A stretch of DNA of 64,000 nucleotides, from contig MNQS01000005.1 in assembly GCA_001915545.1 (NCBI GenBank), positions 14,390-78,389 on the forward strand, written 5' to 3'. Shown in pieces: positions 52,900-61,399 of this stretch; position 1 is the stretch's first letter; each line of letters begins with the position of its first letter. The DNA comes from Bacteroides sp. 43_108 (GTDB lineage Bacteria > Bacteroidota > Bacteroidia > Bacteroidales > Bacteroidaceae). Under the pieces are notes generated by a model that searched no databases, was not told the DNA's origin, and saw only the letters and a list, made by a program, of their open reading frames with translations. A program made the translations under genes and the position numbers.

Positions 52900-53694
52900 A
52901 TGGTTGGAGGCATCCTTGGCGACATCGCAGGCAGCGTCTACGAGTTCCGCAACATCAAGACAAAAGAGTTTCCTTTCCTCACTCCGCAGAAGGGATATAC
53001 CGACGACAGTATTCTGACCCTCGCCACGGCCGACTGGCTGCTGCACAGCGGAGACTGTGCCACCTATTATTTCCGTTATGCCACCCGTTATCCGTGTCCG
53101 CTGGGAGGCTTCGGCGGACGTTTCCGTGAATGGCTCCGACAGGGACAGCAAACGGGACAGCTCCGTCCTTACGGCAGCTGCGGCAACGGTTCGGCCATGC
53201 GCGTAGGTCCCGTGGGATGGGCATTCCGCACGGAGGAAGAGACGCTGGAGGCTGCACGCATATCGGCTACCTGCACGCACAGTCATCCCGAAGGCATCAA
53301 GGGTGCCCAGGCTACGGCACTCTGCATCTTTCTGGCCCGGAACGGAAAGAGCAAGGAGGATATAAAAAATACCGTCGAAGCAAAATTCGGCTACAACCTG
53401 AACTTCACCTGCGACAGTATTCGTGACACCTATCAATGGGACGCCACCTGCCAGGGCACCGTACCCCAGTCCATCCGCGCCTTTCTGGACGGGACGGACT
53501 TTGAGGACTGCGTACGTACGGCCATCTCACTAGGTGGCGACAGCGACACACTGGCCTGCATCACGGGCAGCATTGCCGAAGCATTCTACGGCATTCCCCC
53601 TACCCTACGCATGCAAACCATGCTCTACCTGCCAACGCATTTTCAGCAGATAGTGACGGAATTTGAAGGGAAATTCGGGCCGGAAATTCGCTAA
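52900..53694 (+). CDS. ADP-ribosylglycohydrolase family protein
   Basis: The protein has 264 residues and is cytoplasmic. MVGGILGDIAGSVYEF opens the fold. G-Y-T34-D35-D36-S is the first magnesium-binding motif, and SLGGDSDTLACITGSIAEAFYG carries D214 and D216, the second. The family hydrolyses ADP-ribose from modified arginine, serine or other acceptors, or from small molecules. It starts 88 bp after the DUF2007-like gene, with its own -7 box. A PARP-like transferase gene is at 12221-13588, so the window contains a possible writer and eraser, although they are not adjacent. The acceptor is unknown. Confidence 0.92.
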   Translation: MVGGILGDIAGSVYEFRNIKTKEFPFLTPQKGYTDDSILTLATADWLLHSGDCATYYFRYATRYPCPLGGFGGRFREWLRQGQQTGQLRPYGSCGNGSAMRVGPVGWAFRTEEETLEAARISATCTHSHPEGIKGAQATALCIFLARNGKSKEDIKNTVEAKFGYNLNFTCDSIRDTYQWDATCQGTVPQSIRAFLDGTDFEDCVRTAISLGGDSDTLACITGSIAEAFYGIPPTLRMQTMLYLPTHFQQIVTEFEGKFGPEIR

Positions 53695-53706
53695 AATTCA
53701 TCCCAT

Positions 53707-53816
53707 AAAAAAACGCAAGTGCATTTAAGACAAAACGCCCTTACGTTTTACCCTAAACACAAGTGCGTTTCAAGTAAAACGTAAAGGCGTTTGCATTCAA
53801 ACGTCGAAGCGTTTTT
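53707..53816 (+). repeat. interspersed palindromic repeat, copy B (five arms, about 22-23 bp period)
   Basis: Arms start near 53707, 53732, 53755, 53776 and 53799. The second (AAAACGCCCTTACGTTTT) and fourth (AAAACGTAAAGGCGTTT) are near reverse complements. The array begins 13 bp after the ADP-ribosylglycohydrolase stop, between convergent genes, and aligns in the same orientation with copy A from GTGCATTT onward. Confidence 0.82.
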
Positions 53817-53846
53817 AAGGTGACAGAAAACCTGTCTGAGGATTTC

Positions 53847-54422
53847 TTATGACAACATTCCGCCCGGCACGCGACCTATTTCCACTTTCTCGAATTTATA
53901 TCCCAGGCGTTTGAGTTCAATGGCCACCCCGATGCGGAACATCGTACGGCAGGCACGAGCAAACACATGGAAGGCCAGCGGGCTCTGCGGCTCTATCTGT
54001 TCGTGGCGAATCAGTCCCACGGTAGTCTGTCCGCAGCGGCGGATGATGTCCTCCAGCTGGCGGGCTTCTTCACCGTCGAGCGACAGGCCGAGCAAATCGC
54101 GCACGATGTGTTCATCCATGTCGTCAAAGCCCTGCTCTCCGTAGTACGACTGATAAGTAGCCTGTGCACTGGCCTCCCAGTCTTCGTCCCAGCAAAAAGC
54201 TACTCCCAGGCCCAGATAAGCAGCCCAGGCTACCGACACCACGGGATAATCACGGATCTGTTCCACGGCATCGGCCACATACTCCGGTGCCAGGTCGTGC
54301 CAGCGGTTGTCCAGGTCCTCCGTAGCCAGCAGGGTGCCGTCCAGCACATGATAGTCAGTACACAAACGCAGCAATTCCTGCTGCAATCTCTCTTCAAAAC
54401 GGTTCAAATATTCTGTATCCAT
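53847..54422 (-). CDS. conserved-looking cytoplasmic protein of unknown function
   Basis: This is 191 residues from the ATG at 54422 (MDTEYLNRFEERLQQELLRL). The frame extends to 54518, but the extra residues are basic and unlike a domain start. The protein is helical and acidic, with YVADAVEQIRDYPVVSVAWAAYLGLGVAFCWDEDW and FHVFARACRTMFRIGVAIELKRLGYKFEKVEIGRVPGGMLS. I do not recognise a family. It is monocistronic, convergent with the ADP-ribosylglycohydrolase gene, and upstream of nothing obvious. Confidence 0.7.
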   Translation of the reverse strand: MDTEYLNRFEERLQQELLRLCTDYHVLDGTLLATEDLDNRWHDLAPEYVADAVEQIRDYPVVSVAWAAYLGLGVAFCWDEDWEASAQATYQSYYGEQGFDDMDEHIVRDLLGLSLDGEEARQLEDIIRRCGQTTVGLIRHEQIEPQSPLAFHVFARACRTMFRIGVAIELKRLGYKFEKVEIGRVPGGMLS

Positions 54423-54540
54423 TGAGGTTTCTTTATTTTTTTGCCAAAGATACGAATTTAGCGAAAACCCACAAAAAAGCCATCTCGAAAGAAAATATAA
54501 GTTCTCCCGAGATGGCATCTTATGTCAAAAAATCATCAAA

Positions 54541-57267
54541 TTACAAACTTTCTTCAATCACAGCCTGCGCCGCAGCCAGTCTTGCGATGGGCACGCGGAA
54601 CGGTGAGCAGCTCACGTAATCCAGACCTACCTTGTGGCAGAACTTCACGGACATCGGTTCACCACCGTGTTCACCGCAGATACCGCATTTCAGTTCCGGA
54701 CGTACGGAACGGCCTTTGGCTACTGCCATTTCGATGAGCTGGCCCACACCGTTCTGGTCGAGTACCTGGAACGGGTCTACCTTCAGAATCTTCTTTTCCA
54801 GGTAAACCGGCAAGAAGGAAGCGATGTCGTCACGAGAGTAACCGAAGGTCATCTGAGTCAGGTCGTTCGTACCGAATGAGAAGTATTCGGCATGTGAAGC
54901 GATGCGGTCGGCAGTCAGGGCGGCACGCGGCACTTCAATCATGGTTCCCACCTTGAACGGAATTTCCACGCCTTCTTCCTTGAACAGTTTGGCAGCAGTT
55001 TCACGGATCACCTTTTCCTGTGCTTCGAATTCATACAGGATACCTATCAGCGGCACCATGATTTCAGGATGCGGGTCGTAACCTTCCTTCTTCAGTTCGC
55101 AGGCAGCACCCAGAATGGCACGAGTCTGCATTTCGGTGATTTCCGGATACGTATTTCCCAGACGGCAACCACGGTGACCCAGCATCGGGTTATGTTCGCA
55201 CAGACTTTCCACGCGCTGGCGGATATAATCTACGGTTACACCCATGGCCTGTGCCATTTCTTCCTGACCTTTCAAATCGTGCGGTACGAATTCATGCAAC
55301 GGCGGGTCGAGCAGACGTACGTTGACAGGCAGTCCGTCCATGGTCTTGAAGATTTCCTTGAAGTCAGCTTTCTGGTAAGGCAACAGTTTGTCGAGGGCTT
55401 TCTTGCGGCCTTCTACGTCCTTGGCCAGAATCATTTCACGCATGGCCACAATCTTTTCATCGTCGAAGAACATGTGTTCCGTACGGCACAGACCGATACC
55501 TACGGCACCGAATCCACGGGCATCCTGTGCGTTGCGCGGCGTGTCGGCATTGGTGCGGACTTTCAGACGGGCATATTTGTCGCAGAGTTCCATCAGTTCG
55601 GCAAAGTTGCCCGACAGTTTGGCCGGCTGAGTCGGAATTTCTCCGGCATATACATATCCGTTGGTTCCGTTGATGGAGATGTAGTCACCTTCTTTCAGTA
55701 CGACTCCGTCAATTTCCACCGTGCGGGTCTTGTAGTCTACGTTGATGGCTCCGGCACCTGATACACAGCACTTACCCATTCCGCGGGCTACTACGGCTGC
55801 GTGTGAGGTCATACCTCCACGGGCGGTCAGGATACCTTCGGCAGCCTGCATACCGGCCAGGTCTTCCGGAGAAGTTTCAATACGTACCAGTACCACGCGA
55901 TGACCGTTGTTATGCCATTCAGCGGCATCTTCTGCGAAGAAGACGATGCGTCCGCAGGCAGCACCCGGAGAAGCCGGCAAACCACGTGTCAGCACGCGGG
56001 CACGTCCCAGTTCTTCCTTGTCGAATACCGGATGCAGCAGCTCGTCCAGCTTATTAGGTTCGCAGCGCATCAAAGCGGTCTTTTCGTCAATCATGCCCTG
56101 ATGCAGCATTTCCATGGCGATACGCACCATAGCGGCACCTGTACGCTTACCGTTACGGGTCTGGAGGAACCAGAGTTTGCCTTCCTGCACGGTAAATTCC
56201 ATGTCCTGCATATCGTGGTAGTGATTTTCCAGTTTGGTCTGGAGTTCATCGAGTTCCTTGTAAATTTCCGGCATGGCTTCTTCCATAGAAGGATATTTGG
56301 CCACACGTTCTGCTTCCGAGATACCCTGCAGTTCGGCCCAGCGCTGAGAACCAATCTTGGTAATCTGCTGCGGAGTACGGATACCGGCTACCACGTCTTC
56401 ACCCTGCGCATTGATCAGGTATTCACCGTTGAACAGGTCTTCACCGGTAGCGGCGTCGCGTGAGAAGCATACACCCGTAGCCGAAGTCTCACCCATGTTA
56501 CCGAATACCATGGCCTGTACGTTCACGGCTGTTCCCCACTCTGCCGGAATACCTTCCATCTTACGATAAAGGATGGCACGTTCGTTCATCCATGAATCGA
56601 ATACGGCACAGATGGCGCCCCACAACTGTTCGTAGGCAGATGACGGGAATTCCTGTCCGGTCTGTTTCTTCACGGCTTCCTTGAAGCGGACTACCAGTGT
56701 CTTCAGGTCGTCCACGTCGAGTTCGTTGTCCAGACGTACGCCCTTGGCCTTCTTCACTTCTTCAATGATGGCTTCAAACGGGTCGATGTCTTCCTTGTTC
56801 ACGGGTTTCATGCCCAGCACCACGTCGCCGTACATCTGTACGAAGCGGCGGTAAGAGTCCCACGCAAAGCGGGGGTTGTTGGTCTTGCGGGCCATTCCTT
56901 CTACTACTTCATCGTTCAGACCTAAGTTCAGAATGGTGTCCATCATCCCCGGCATGGACGCTCTGGCACCCGAACGTACGGAAACGAGCAACGGATTTTC
57001 CACATCGCCGAACTTCGACTTCATCAGGGCTTCTACTCCCTTGATGGATTTTTCCACGTCGTCTTTCAGCAGCGCAACCACTGCGTCTTTTCCTTTTTCA
57101 AAATATTCGTTGCAGACTTCGGTTGTTATGGTGAATCCGGGAGGTACAGGCACCCCGATCAGGTTCATCTCGGCCAGGTTTGCGCCCTTGCCACCCAGAA
57201 GATTTCTCATGTCAGCTTTTCCTTCAGCTTGTCCGTTTCCAAAAGTATAGACTCTTTTCTTTTCCAT
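54541..57267 (-). CDS. ppdK: pyruvate, phosphate dikinase
   Basis: The protein has 908 residues, normal for the family. The N-terminal ATP-grasp domain opens GGKGANLAEMNLIGVPVPPGFTITTEVC. The central phosphohistidine domain has GGMTSHAAVVARGMGKCC with H489 as the phosphorylated residue. The C-terminal TIM barrel has FGTNDLTQMTFGYSRDD and CGICGEHGGEPMSV. It interconverts ATP, phosphate and pyruvate with AMP, pyrophosphate and phosphoenolpyruvate, a key step of pyrophosphate-linked glycolysis or gluconeogenesis in Bacteroides. The promoter is the best consensus in the window (57321-57351). Confidence 0.98.
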   Translation of the reverse strand: MEKKRVYTFGNGQAEGKADMRNLLGGKGANLAEMNLIGVPVPPGFTITTEVCNEYFEKGKDAVVALLKDDVEKSIKGVEALMKSKFGDVENPLLVSVRSGARASMPGMMDTILNLGLNDEVVEGMARKTNNPRFAWDSYRRFVQMYGDVVLGMKPVNKEDIDPFEAIIEEVKKAKGVRLDNELDVDDLKTLVVRFKEAVKKQTGQEFPSSAYEQLWGAICAVFDSWMNERAILYRKMEGIPAEWGTAVNVQAMVFGNMGETSATGVCFSRDAATGEDLFNGEYLINAQGEDVVAGIRTPQQITKIGSQRWAELQGISEAERVAKYPSMEEAMPEIYKELDELQTKLENHYHDMQDMEFTVQEGKLWFLQTRNGKRTGAAMVRIAMEMLHQGMIDEKTALMRCEPNKLDELLHPVFDKEELGRARVLTRGLPASPGAACGRIVFFAEDAAEWHNNGHRVVLVRIETSPEDLAGMQAAEGILTARGGMTSHAAVVARGMGKCCVSGAGAINVDYKTRTVEIDGVVLKEGDYISINGTNGYVYAGEIPTQPAKLSGNFAELMELCDKYARLKVRTNADTPRNAQDARGFGAVGIGLCRTEHMFFDDEKIVAMREMILAKDVEGRKKALDKLLPYQKADFKEIFKTMDGLPVNVRLLDPPLHEFVPHDLKGQEEMAQAMGVTVDYIRQRVESLCEHNPMLGHRGCRLGNTYPEITEMQTRAILGAACELKKEGYDPHPEIMVPLIGILYEFEAQEKVIRETAAKLFKEEGVEIPFKVGTMIEVPRAALTADRIASHAEYFSFGTNDLTQMTFGYSRDDIASFLPVYLEKKILKVDPFQVLDQNGVGQLIEMAVAKGRSVRPELKCGICGEHGGEPMSVKFCHKVGLDYVSCSPFRVPIARLAAAQAVIEESL

Positions 57268-57320
57268 GTTTTCGTATATTTGATAAGGTTCAATAATGTT
57301 TTTCGTTGGTCAACCGCTGG

Positions 57321-57351
57321 CAAATCTATACATATTTTATTGAATCCCAAA
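57321..57351 (-). promoter_or_regulatory. consensus promoter of ppdK
   Basis: Read on the minus strand, TTTG (57351-57348) is followed after exactly 19 bp by TAGATTTG (57328-57321). Both elements match the Bacteroidetes consensus perfectly, 53 bp before the ATG. Confidence 0.8.
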
Positions 57352-57443
57352 TTTTGTGAAGATATTTTTCGACATATTTTGCAACATAGAGTTTGCAAAA
57401 TCAACTTCTTCGAAAAACATGGAAGAATGTCAGGAAAAATGTA

Positions 57444-57451
57444 TAAATTTG
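57444..57451 (+). promoter_or_regulatory. -7 box for rlmD
   Basis: TAAATTTG is an exact TAnnTTTG match, 28 bp before the GTG at 57480, in the divergent region with ppdK. Confidence 0.5.
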
Positions 57452-57479
57452 CTCCCAAATTGGTTTTATTGAAAAGAAC

Positions 57480-58898
57480 GTGGCAAGAAAGAAAAAAGAA
57501 CTGCCTTTACTGGAGAAGGTAACGATAACAGACGTAGCCGCAGAAGGAAAAGCCGTGGCTAAAGTGAACGAGTTGGTAATATTTGTCCCGTATGTAGTGC
57601 CGGGCGACGTAGTCGATTTACAGGTGAAGCGCAAGAAGAACCATTACGCCGAAGCGGTGGCGGTAAAGTTCCATGAGAAATCACCCCTGCGCACGGAGCC
57701 GTTCTGCAGTCACTTCGGAGTGTGCGGAGGATGCAAATGGCAATGTCTTTCTTACGAGGAACAGCTCAAGTACAAGCAGAAACAAGTGTTCGACAACCTC
57801 ACCCGCATCGGGAAGGTGGAACTGCCGGAATTCCGTCCTATCTTAGGCTCGGAAAAGACCCGCTTTTACCGTAACAAGCTGGAGTTTACATTCTCCAACA
57901 AGCGCTGGCTTACGGAAGAGGAGGTGAAGCAGGATGTGAAGTACGACCAGATGAATGCCGTAGGATTCCATATTCCGGGGGCATTCGACAAGGTGCTGGC
58001 CATCGACAAGTGCTGGTTGCAGGATGACATTTCCAACCAGATCCGCAATGCCGTACGCGACTATGCCTACGCGCACAACTTCCCGTTCTTCGACTTGCGC
58101 ACGCAGGAAGGACTTCTTCGTAACATCATGATCCGTACCTCGTCTACGGGCGAACTGATGGTGGTGCTGCAGTGCAAGGTGACCGACGACGAAGGACGCC
58201 GCAAGATGGAAGAGATTCTGCAGTTCATGGCCGACAGCTTCCCGCAGATTACTTCACTGATGTATGTCATCAACAACAAGTGCAACGATACCATCGGCGA
58301 CCTCGACGTGGAGGTATTCAAAGGCAACGACCACATCTTCGAGGAGATGGAGGGACTGCGCTTCAAGGTGGGACCGAAATCGTTCTACCAGACGAACTCT
58401 GAACAGGCCTATAATTTATATAAGGTGGCACGCGAGTTTGCCGGACTTACGGGCAACGAGCTGGTGTACGACCTCTACACGGGTACGGGTACCATCGCCA
58501 ACTTCGTGGCACGCCAGGCACGCAAGGTGGTGGGCATCGAATATGTGCCCGAAGCCATCGAGGATGCCAAGGTGAACTCGGCCCTGAACGGCATCGACAA
58601 CACGCTGTTCTATGCGGGCGACATGAAGGACATCCTTACCAACGACTTCATTGCGGAGCACGGACGTCCGGACGTCATCATCACCGACCCTCCCCGCGCT
58701 GGTATGCACAATGACGTAATCGACGTGATTCTGGCTGCCGAGCCGAAACGCATCGTCTACGTGAGCTGCAACCCGGCCACACAGGCACGCGACCTCCAGC
58801 TGCTCGACGGCAAGTACAAGGTGACTGCCGTACAGCCTGTCGACATGTTCCCTCACACGCATCACGTGGAAAATGTCGTGCAACTGGAAAGACGCTAA
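57480..58898 (+). CDS. rlmD: 23S rRNA (uracil-5-)-methyltransferase, RumA/RlmD type
   Basis: This is 472 residues from a GTG start (57480). An N-terminal TRAM domain (about 1-60, KVTITDVAAEGKAVAKV ... VVPGDVVDLQVKRKK) is followed by the iron-sulfur cysteines C76, C82 and C85 (CSHFGVCGGC), the fourth probably in AIDKCWLQ. The S-adenosylmethionine domain has VYDLYTGTGTIANFVARQARKVVGIEYVPEAIEDAKVN, and the catalytic cysteine is in VYVSCNPATQARDL. It makes 5-methyluridine in 23S rRNA. A pseudouridine synthase gene follows 41 bp later, so the two RNA-modifying genes may be co-transcribed. Confidence 0.95.
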   Translation: MARKKKELPLLEKVTITDVAAEGKAVAKVNELVIFVPYVVPGDVVDLQVKRKKNHYAEAVAVKFHEKSPLRTEPFCSHFGVCGGCKWQCLSYEEQLKYKQKQVFDNLTRIGKVELPEFRPILGSEKTRFYRNKLEFTFSNKRWLTEEEVKQDVKYDQMNAVGFHIPGAFDKVLAIDKCWLQDDISNQIRNAVRDYAYAHNFPFFDLRTQEGLLRNIMIRTSSTGELMVVLQCKVTDDEGRRKMEEILQFMADSFPQITSLMYVINNKCNDTIGDLDVEVFKGNDHIFEEMEGLRFKVGPKSFYQTNSEQAYNLYKVAREFAGLTGNELVYDLYTGTGTIANFVARQARKVVGIEYVPEAIEDAKVNSALNGIDNTLFYAGDMKDILTNDFIAEHGRPDVIITDPPRAGMHNDVIDVILAAEPKRIVYVSCNPATQARDLQLLDGKYKVTAVQPVDMFPHTHHVENVVQLERR

Positions 58899-58939
58899 AC
58901 ACTCTCCCCTATCTTCTAACTTTTAACTGACGCAACAAA

Positions 58940-59866
58940 GTGGCAAGAAACAACTCTGGCAACAACGGCCGACGCCCTATTCCGCGTGCCGCAGCCAAAT
59001 ATACAATCTATCCGGTCAATGAACCGGCGGAACTGATGGAGTTCCTCATGAAGAAGATGGACGGCATCAGCCGCACGCGCGTAAAAGCCTTGCTGGCCAA
59101 CCGTGTGGTGCTGGTGGACAACAACATCCAGACGCAGTACAACTTTCCCCTGAAGCCGGGCATGAAGGTGCAGGTGAGCCGTGAAAAGAACAAGCACGAG
59201 TTCCGCCACCCCATGCTGAAGATTCTCTACGAGGATGCCTATCTCATCGTGGTGGAGAAGAAGGAAGGACTGCTGTCCGTAGCTACCGACCACCAGAAGG
59301 AACGTACCGCACAGCACATTCTGAATGAGTACGTGAAGCGCACGCACCGCAACAACCGCATCTTCGTGGTGCACCGTCTGGACCGCGAAACCTCGGGCAT
59401 CATGATGTATGCCAAGGATGAGAAGACGCAGCACACACTCCGCGACAACTGGCACGACATCGTGTACGACCGCCGCTACGTGTCCATCGTCATGGGCGAC
59501 ATGGAGAAAGACCAGGGCACCGTACGCTCCTGGCTCACTGACCGCAAGCTGTACGTCAGCTCCTCACCGGTAGACGACGGAGGCAAGCTCTCCATCACGC
59601 ACTACCGCACCATCAAGCGGGCCAACGGCTATTCGCTCATGGAACTGCAACTGGAAACGGGACGCAAGAACCAGATTCGCGTGCACATGCAGTCGCTCGG
59701 TCATCCGGTGGTGGGCGATGCACGTTACGGCTGCGAAACCGACCCGCTCGGACGTCTGGCACTCCACGCCTTCAAGCTGTGCTTCTACCACCCGCTTACG
59801 GGCGAACGGATGGAATTTGAGACTCCCTATCCTGCCCCGTTCAAGAACCTGATGCTGAGAAAATAA
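58940..59866 (+). CDS. RluA-family RNA pseudouridine synthase
   Basis: This is 308 residues from a GTG start. An N-terminal S4 RNA-binding domain (about 30-95, GISRTRVKALLANRVVLVDN) is followed by the catalytic domain with VVHRLDRETSGIMMYAKD, in which D148 is the nucleophilic aspartate. The end has QIRVHMQSLGHPVVGDARYG. It isomerises uridine to pseudouridine in rRNA or tRNA; which site cannot be told. It lies between rlmD and a HAD-phosphatase gene on the same strand. Confidence 0.95.
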   Translation: MARNNSGNNGRRPIPRAAAKYTIYPVNEPAELMEFLMKKMDGISRTRVKALLANRVVLVDNNIQTQYNFPLKPGMKVQVSREKNKHEFRHPMLKILYEDAYLIVVEKKEGLLSVATDHQKERTAQHILNEYVKRTHRNNRIFVVHRLDRETSGIMMYAKDEKTQHTLRDNWHDIVYDRRYVSIVMGDMEKDQGTVRSWLTDRKLYVSSSPVDDGGKLSITHYRTIKRANGYSLMELQLETGRKNQIRVHMQSLGHPVVGDARYGCETDPLGRLALHAFKLCFYHPLTGERMEFETPYPAPFKNLMLRK

Positions 59867-59875
59867 AAACAATAT

Positions 59876-60502
59876 ATGATAAAAAACCTGATTTTTGATT
59901 TCGGAGGGGTCATCGCCCCTATCAGCCGCGAACAGGCGGTGGAAGCGTTCCGCCAGTTAGGGATGGCTGATGCCGACCAGCGCCTGGACAAATATCACCA
60001 GACGGGGATTTTCCAGGAACTGGAAGAAGGAAAAATTACGCCCGATGAGTTCCAGGTGAAACTGGGACAGTTGTGCGGCGGACGTACTCCTAATTGGGAG
60101 GAGACACGCCAGGCATGGCTAGGCTACTTCACCGGACTGGACGAGCGCCTGCTCGACTGCCTGAAGGAACTGCGTAAGCGCTATCGGCTGTTCGTGCTGA
60201 GCAACACCAACCCTTACGTGATGGACTGGGCATGCAGCCCGGAGTTCTCCTCCAAGGGAGAACCGCTGACGGAGTTCTTCGACAAGCTCTATCTGTCCTA
60301 TCAGATTGGAGTGACCAAGCCCGACCGGCGGATTTTTGACTTCCTGATAGCCGATGCCGACATTCTTCCGTCAGAATCGCTCTTCATTGACGACGGGGCC
60401 GGCAACATACAGGCAGCCCGCCAGCTGGGTTTCCAGACCTACTGCCCGCATAACGGTGAAGACTGGCGCGACGCACTGACGGTACTTCTCCAGAAATCCT
60501 GA
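59876..60502 (+). CDS. HAD-superfamily hydrolase (subfamily IA, YihX-like)
   Basis: The protein has 208 residues. The first motif FDFGGVIAP contains nucleophile D8; the usual second aspartate is G10, as in YihX-type enzymes. LFVLSNTNPYVMDWA is motif 2, and SYQIGVTKPDRRIFDFLI and SLFIDDGAGNIQAARQLGFQ hold the motif 3 lysine and motif 4 aspartates. It probably dephosphorylates a sugar phosphate or nucleotide in the cytoplasm. It starts 9 bp after the pseudouridine synthase gene. Repeat copy C begins at its stop codon. Confidence 0.93.
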   Translation: MIKNLIFDFGGVIAPISREQAVEAFRQLGMADADQRLDKYHQTGIFQELEEGKITPDEFQVKLGQLCGGRTPNWEETRQAWLGYFTGLDERLLDCLKELRKRYRLFVLSNTNPYVMDWACSPEFSSKGEPLTEFFDKLYLSYQIGVTKPDRRIFDFLIADADILPSESLFIDDGAGNIQAARQLGFQTYCPHNGEDWRDALTVLLQKS

Positions 60503-60600
60503 AAAAACGTCCTTGCGTTTCATGTAAAACGTAAAGGAATTTTCCATACAACGTCCTTGTGTTTCAATCCGAACGCAAGGACGTTTTGCGTTAAATGCAC
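60502..60600 (-). repeat. interspersed palindromic repeat, copy C (inverted relative to A and B)
   Basis: Arms start near 60502, 60526, 60548, 60571 and 60591, with a period of about 22 bp. The reverse complement aligns with copy A over about 100 bp. Unlike A and B it lies between genes in tandem, beginning at the stop codon of the HAD gene. Confidence 0.83.
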
Positions 60601-60732
60601 CGGCATTCCCGATCAGCCGCAAAGGCGATACACCATCTGCCACCCCGCAGACCGATGCATTTCCCTACCCCCGATAGGGAAATTCCCCCACAGGAATAGG
60701 AAAAATCATTCGTTTGTATGATTTTTTCCGGA

Positions 60733-60740
60733 TACCTTTG
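60733..60740 (+). promoter_or_regulatory. -7 box for the lipoprotein gene
   Basis: TACCTTTG is an exact TAnnTTTG match, 32 bp before the ATG at 60773. TTTG at 60713-60716 is 16 bp upstream, closer than the usual 19. Confidence 0.5.
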
Positions 60741-60772
60741 TCACATAGAGGAAAACAAACACACAAAGAGTT

Positions 60773-61198
60773 ATGAGAACAAGGGTAAGAAAATTCATGT
60801 ATATGGCGATGCTGGTCGCACTGACACTCGCCTTCCCGTCGTGTAACGTGGAAATGGAACTGGGAAACAACACCCTGGAATATCGTGAACGCACAGCGTA
60901 TCTCTGCAGCTACGACTGGCAGGACGACTGGTACGACGACTACGGCTTGCACCACTTCCAGGTGCTGCGCTTCTATGCCAACGGAACGGGTGAAGACTTT
61001 ATCCGCATTCAGGATGCCCGCGGACGTTGGGAGGAATATACCTACACCTTTACGTGGGACTGGTACGACGCTTTCTACACCAGCATCCGGTTGAACTACG
61101 GCGGAGGCGACTACTCCTACATGGACAATATCCGCCTGGGAGAAGGACGAATGGAATGCCTGCTCGACGGTGCGGCTGTATGCTTTTATAGTTATTAA
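60773..61198 (+). CDS. small lipoprotein, unknown
   Basis: The protein has 141 residues. A signal with lipobox LAFPSC (C at about 24) is followed by a mature domain rich in aromatic and acidic residues (YDWQDDWYDDYGLHHFQVLRFYANGTGEDF, TFTWDWYDAF). The pattern of a short beta-rich lipoprotein is common in Bacteroides; I do not recognise the family. It converges on the ATP synthase genes, with a bidirectional terminator between. Confidence 0.75.
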   Translation: MRTRVRKFMYMAMLVALTLAFPSCNVEMELGNNTLEYRERTAYLCSYDWQDDWYDDYGLHHFQVLRFYANGTGEDFIRIQDARGRWEEYTYTFTWDWYDAFYTSIRLNYGGGDYSYMDNIRLGEGRMECLLDGAAVCFYSY

Positions 61199-61324
61199 AA
61201 ATCAGTAAAGAAAAACCGACAGATAAAGCGAACAAAACACGAAATCAGTTTGTTATAGAAATAAACCACCAAAGAATTTCATGTTTTCTTTTTTAAGATA
61301 ATTAATTTTTTAGTTTATTCGTTC

Positions 61325-61367
61325 AAAAAAAAACGTATCCTGCCGTGAGACAGCGATACGTTTTTTT
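61325..61367. terminator. bidirectional terminator between the lipoprotein gene and atpG
   Basis: ACGTATC (61333-61339) pairs with GATACGT (61355-61361). An A-run precedes it and a T-run follows, so it can serve both strands. Confidence 0.9.
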
Positions 61368-61399
61368 ATGCAATGAACACAAGAGTTCCGCCCGTGGGG

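Noticed and set aside
53707..53816. CRISPR array at the palindromic repeat arrays
   Set aside because: The units alternate in orientation, have 5-7 bp spacers rather than 25-40 bp, are imperfect, and no cas genes flank them.
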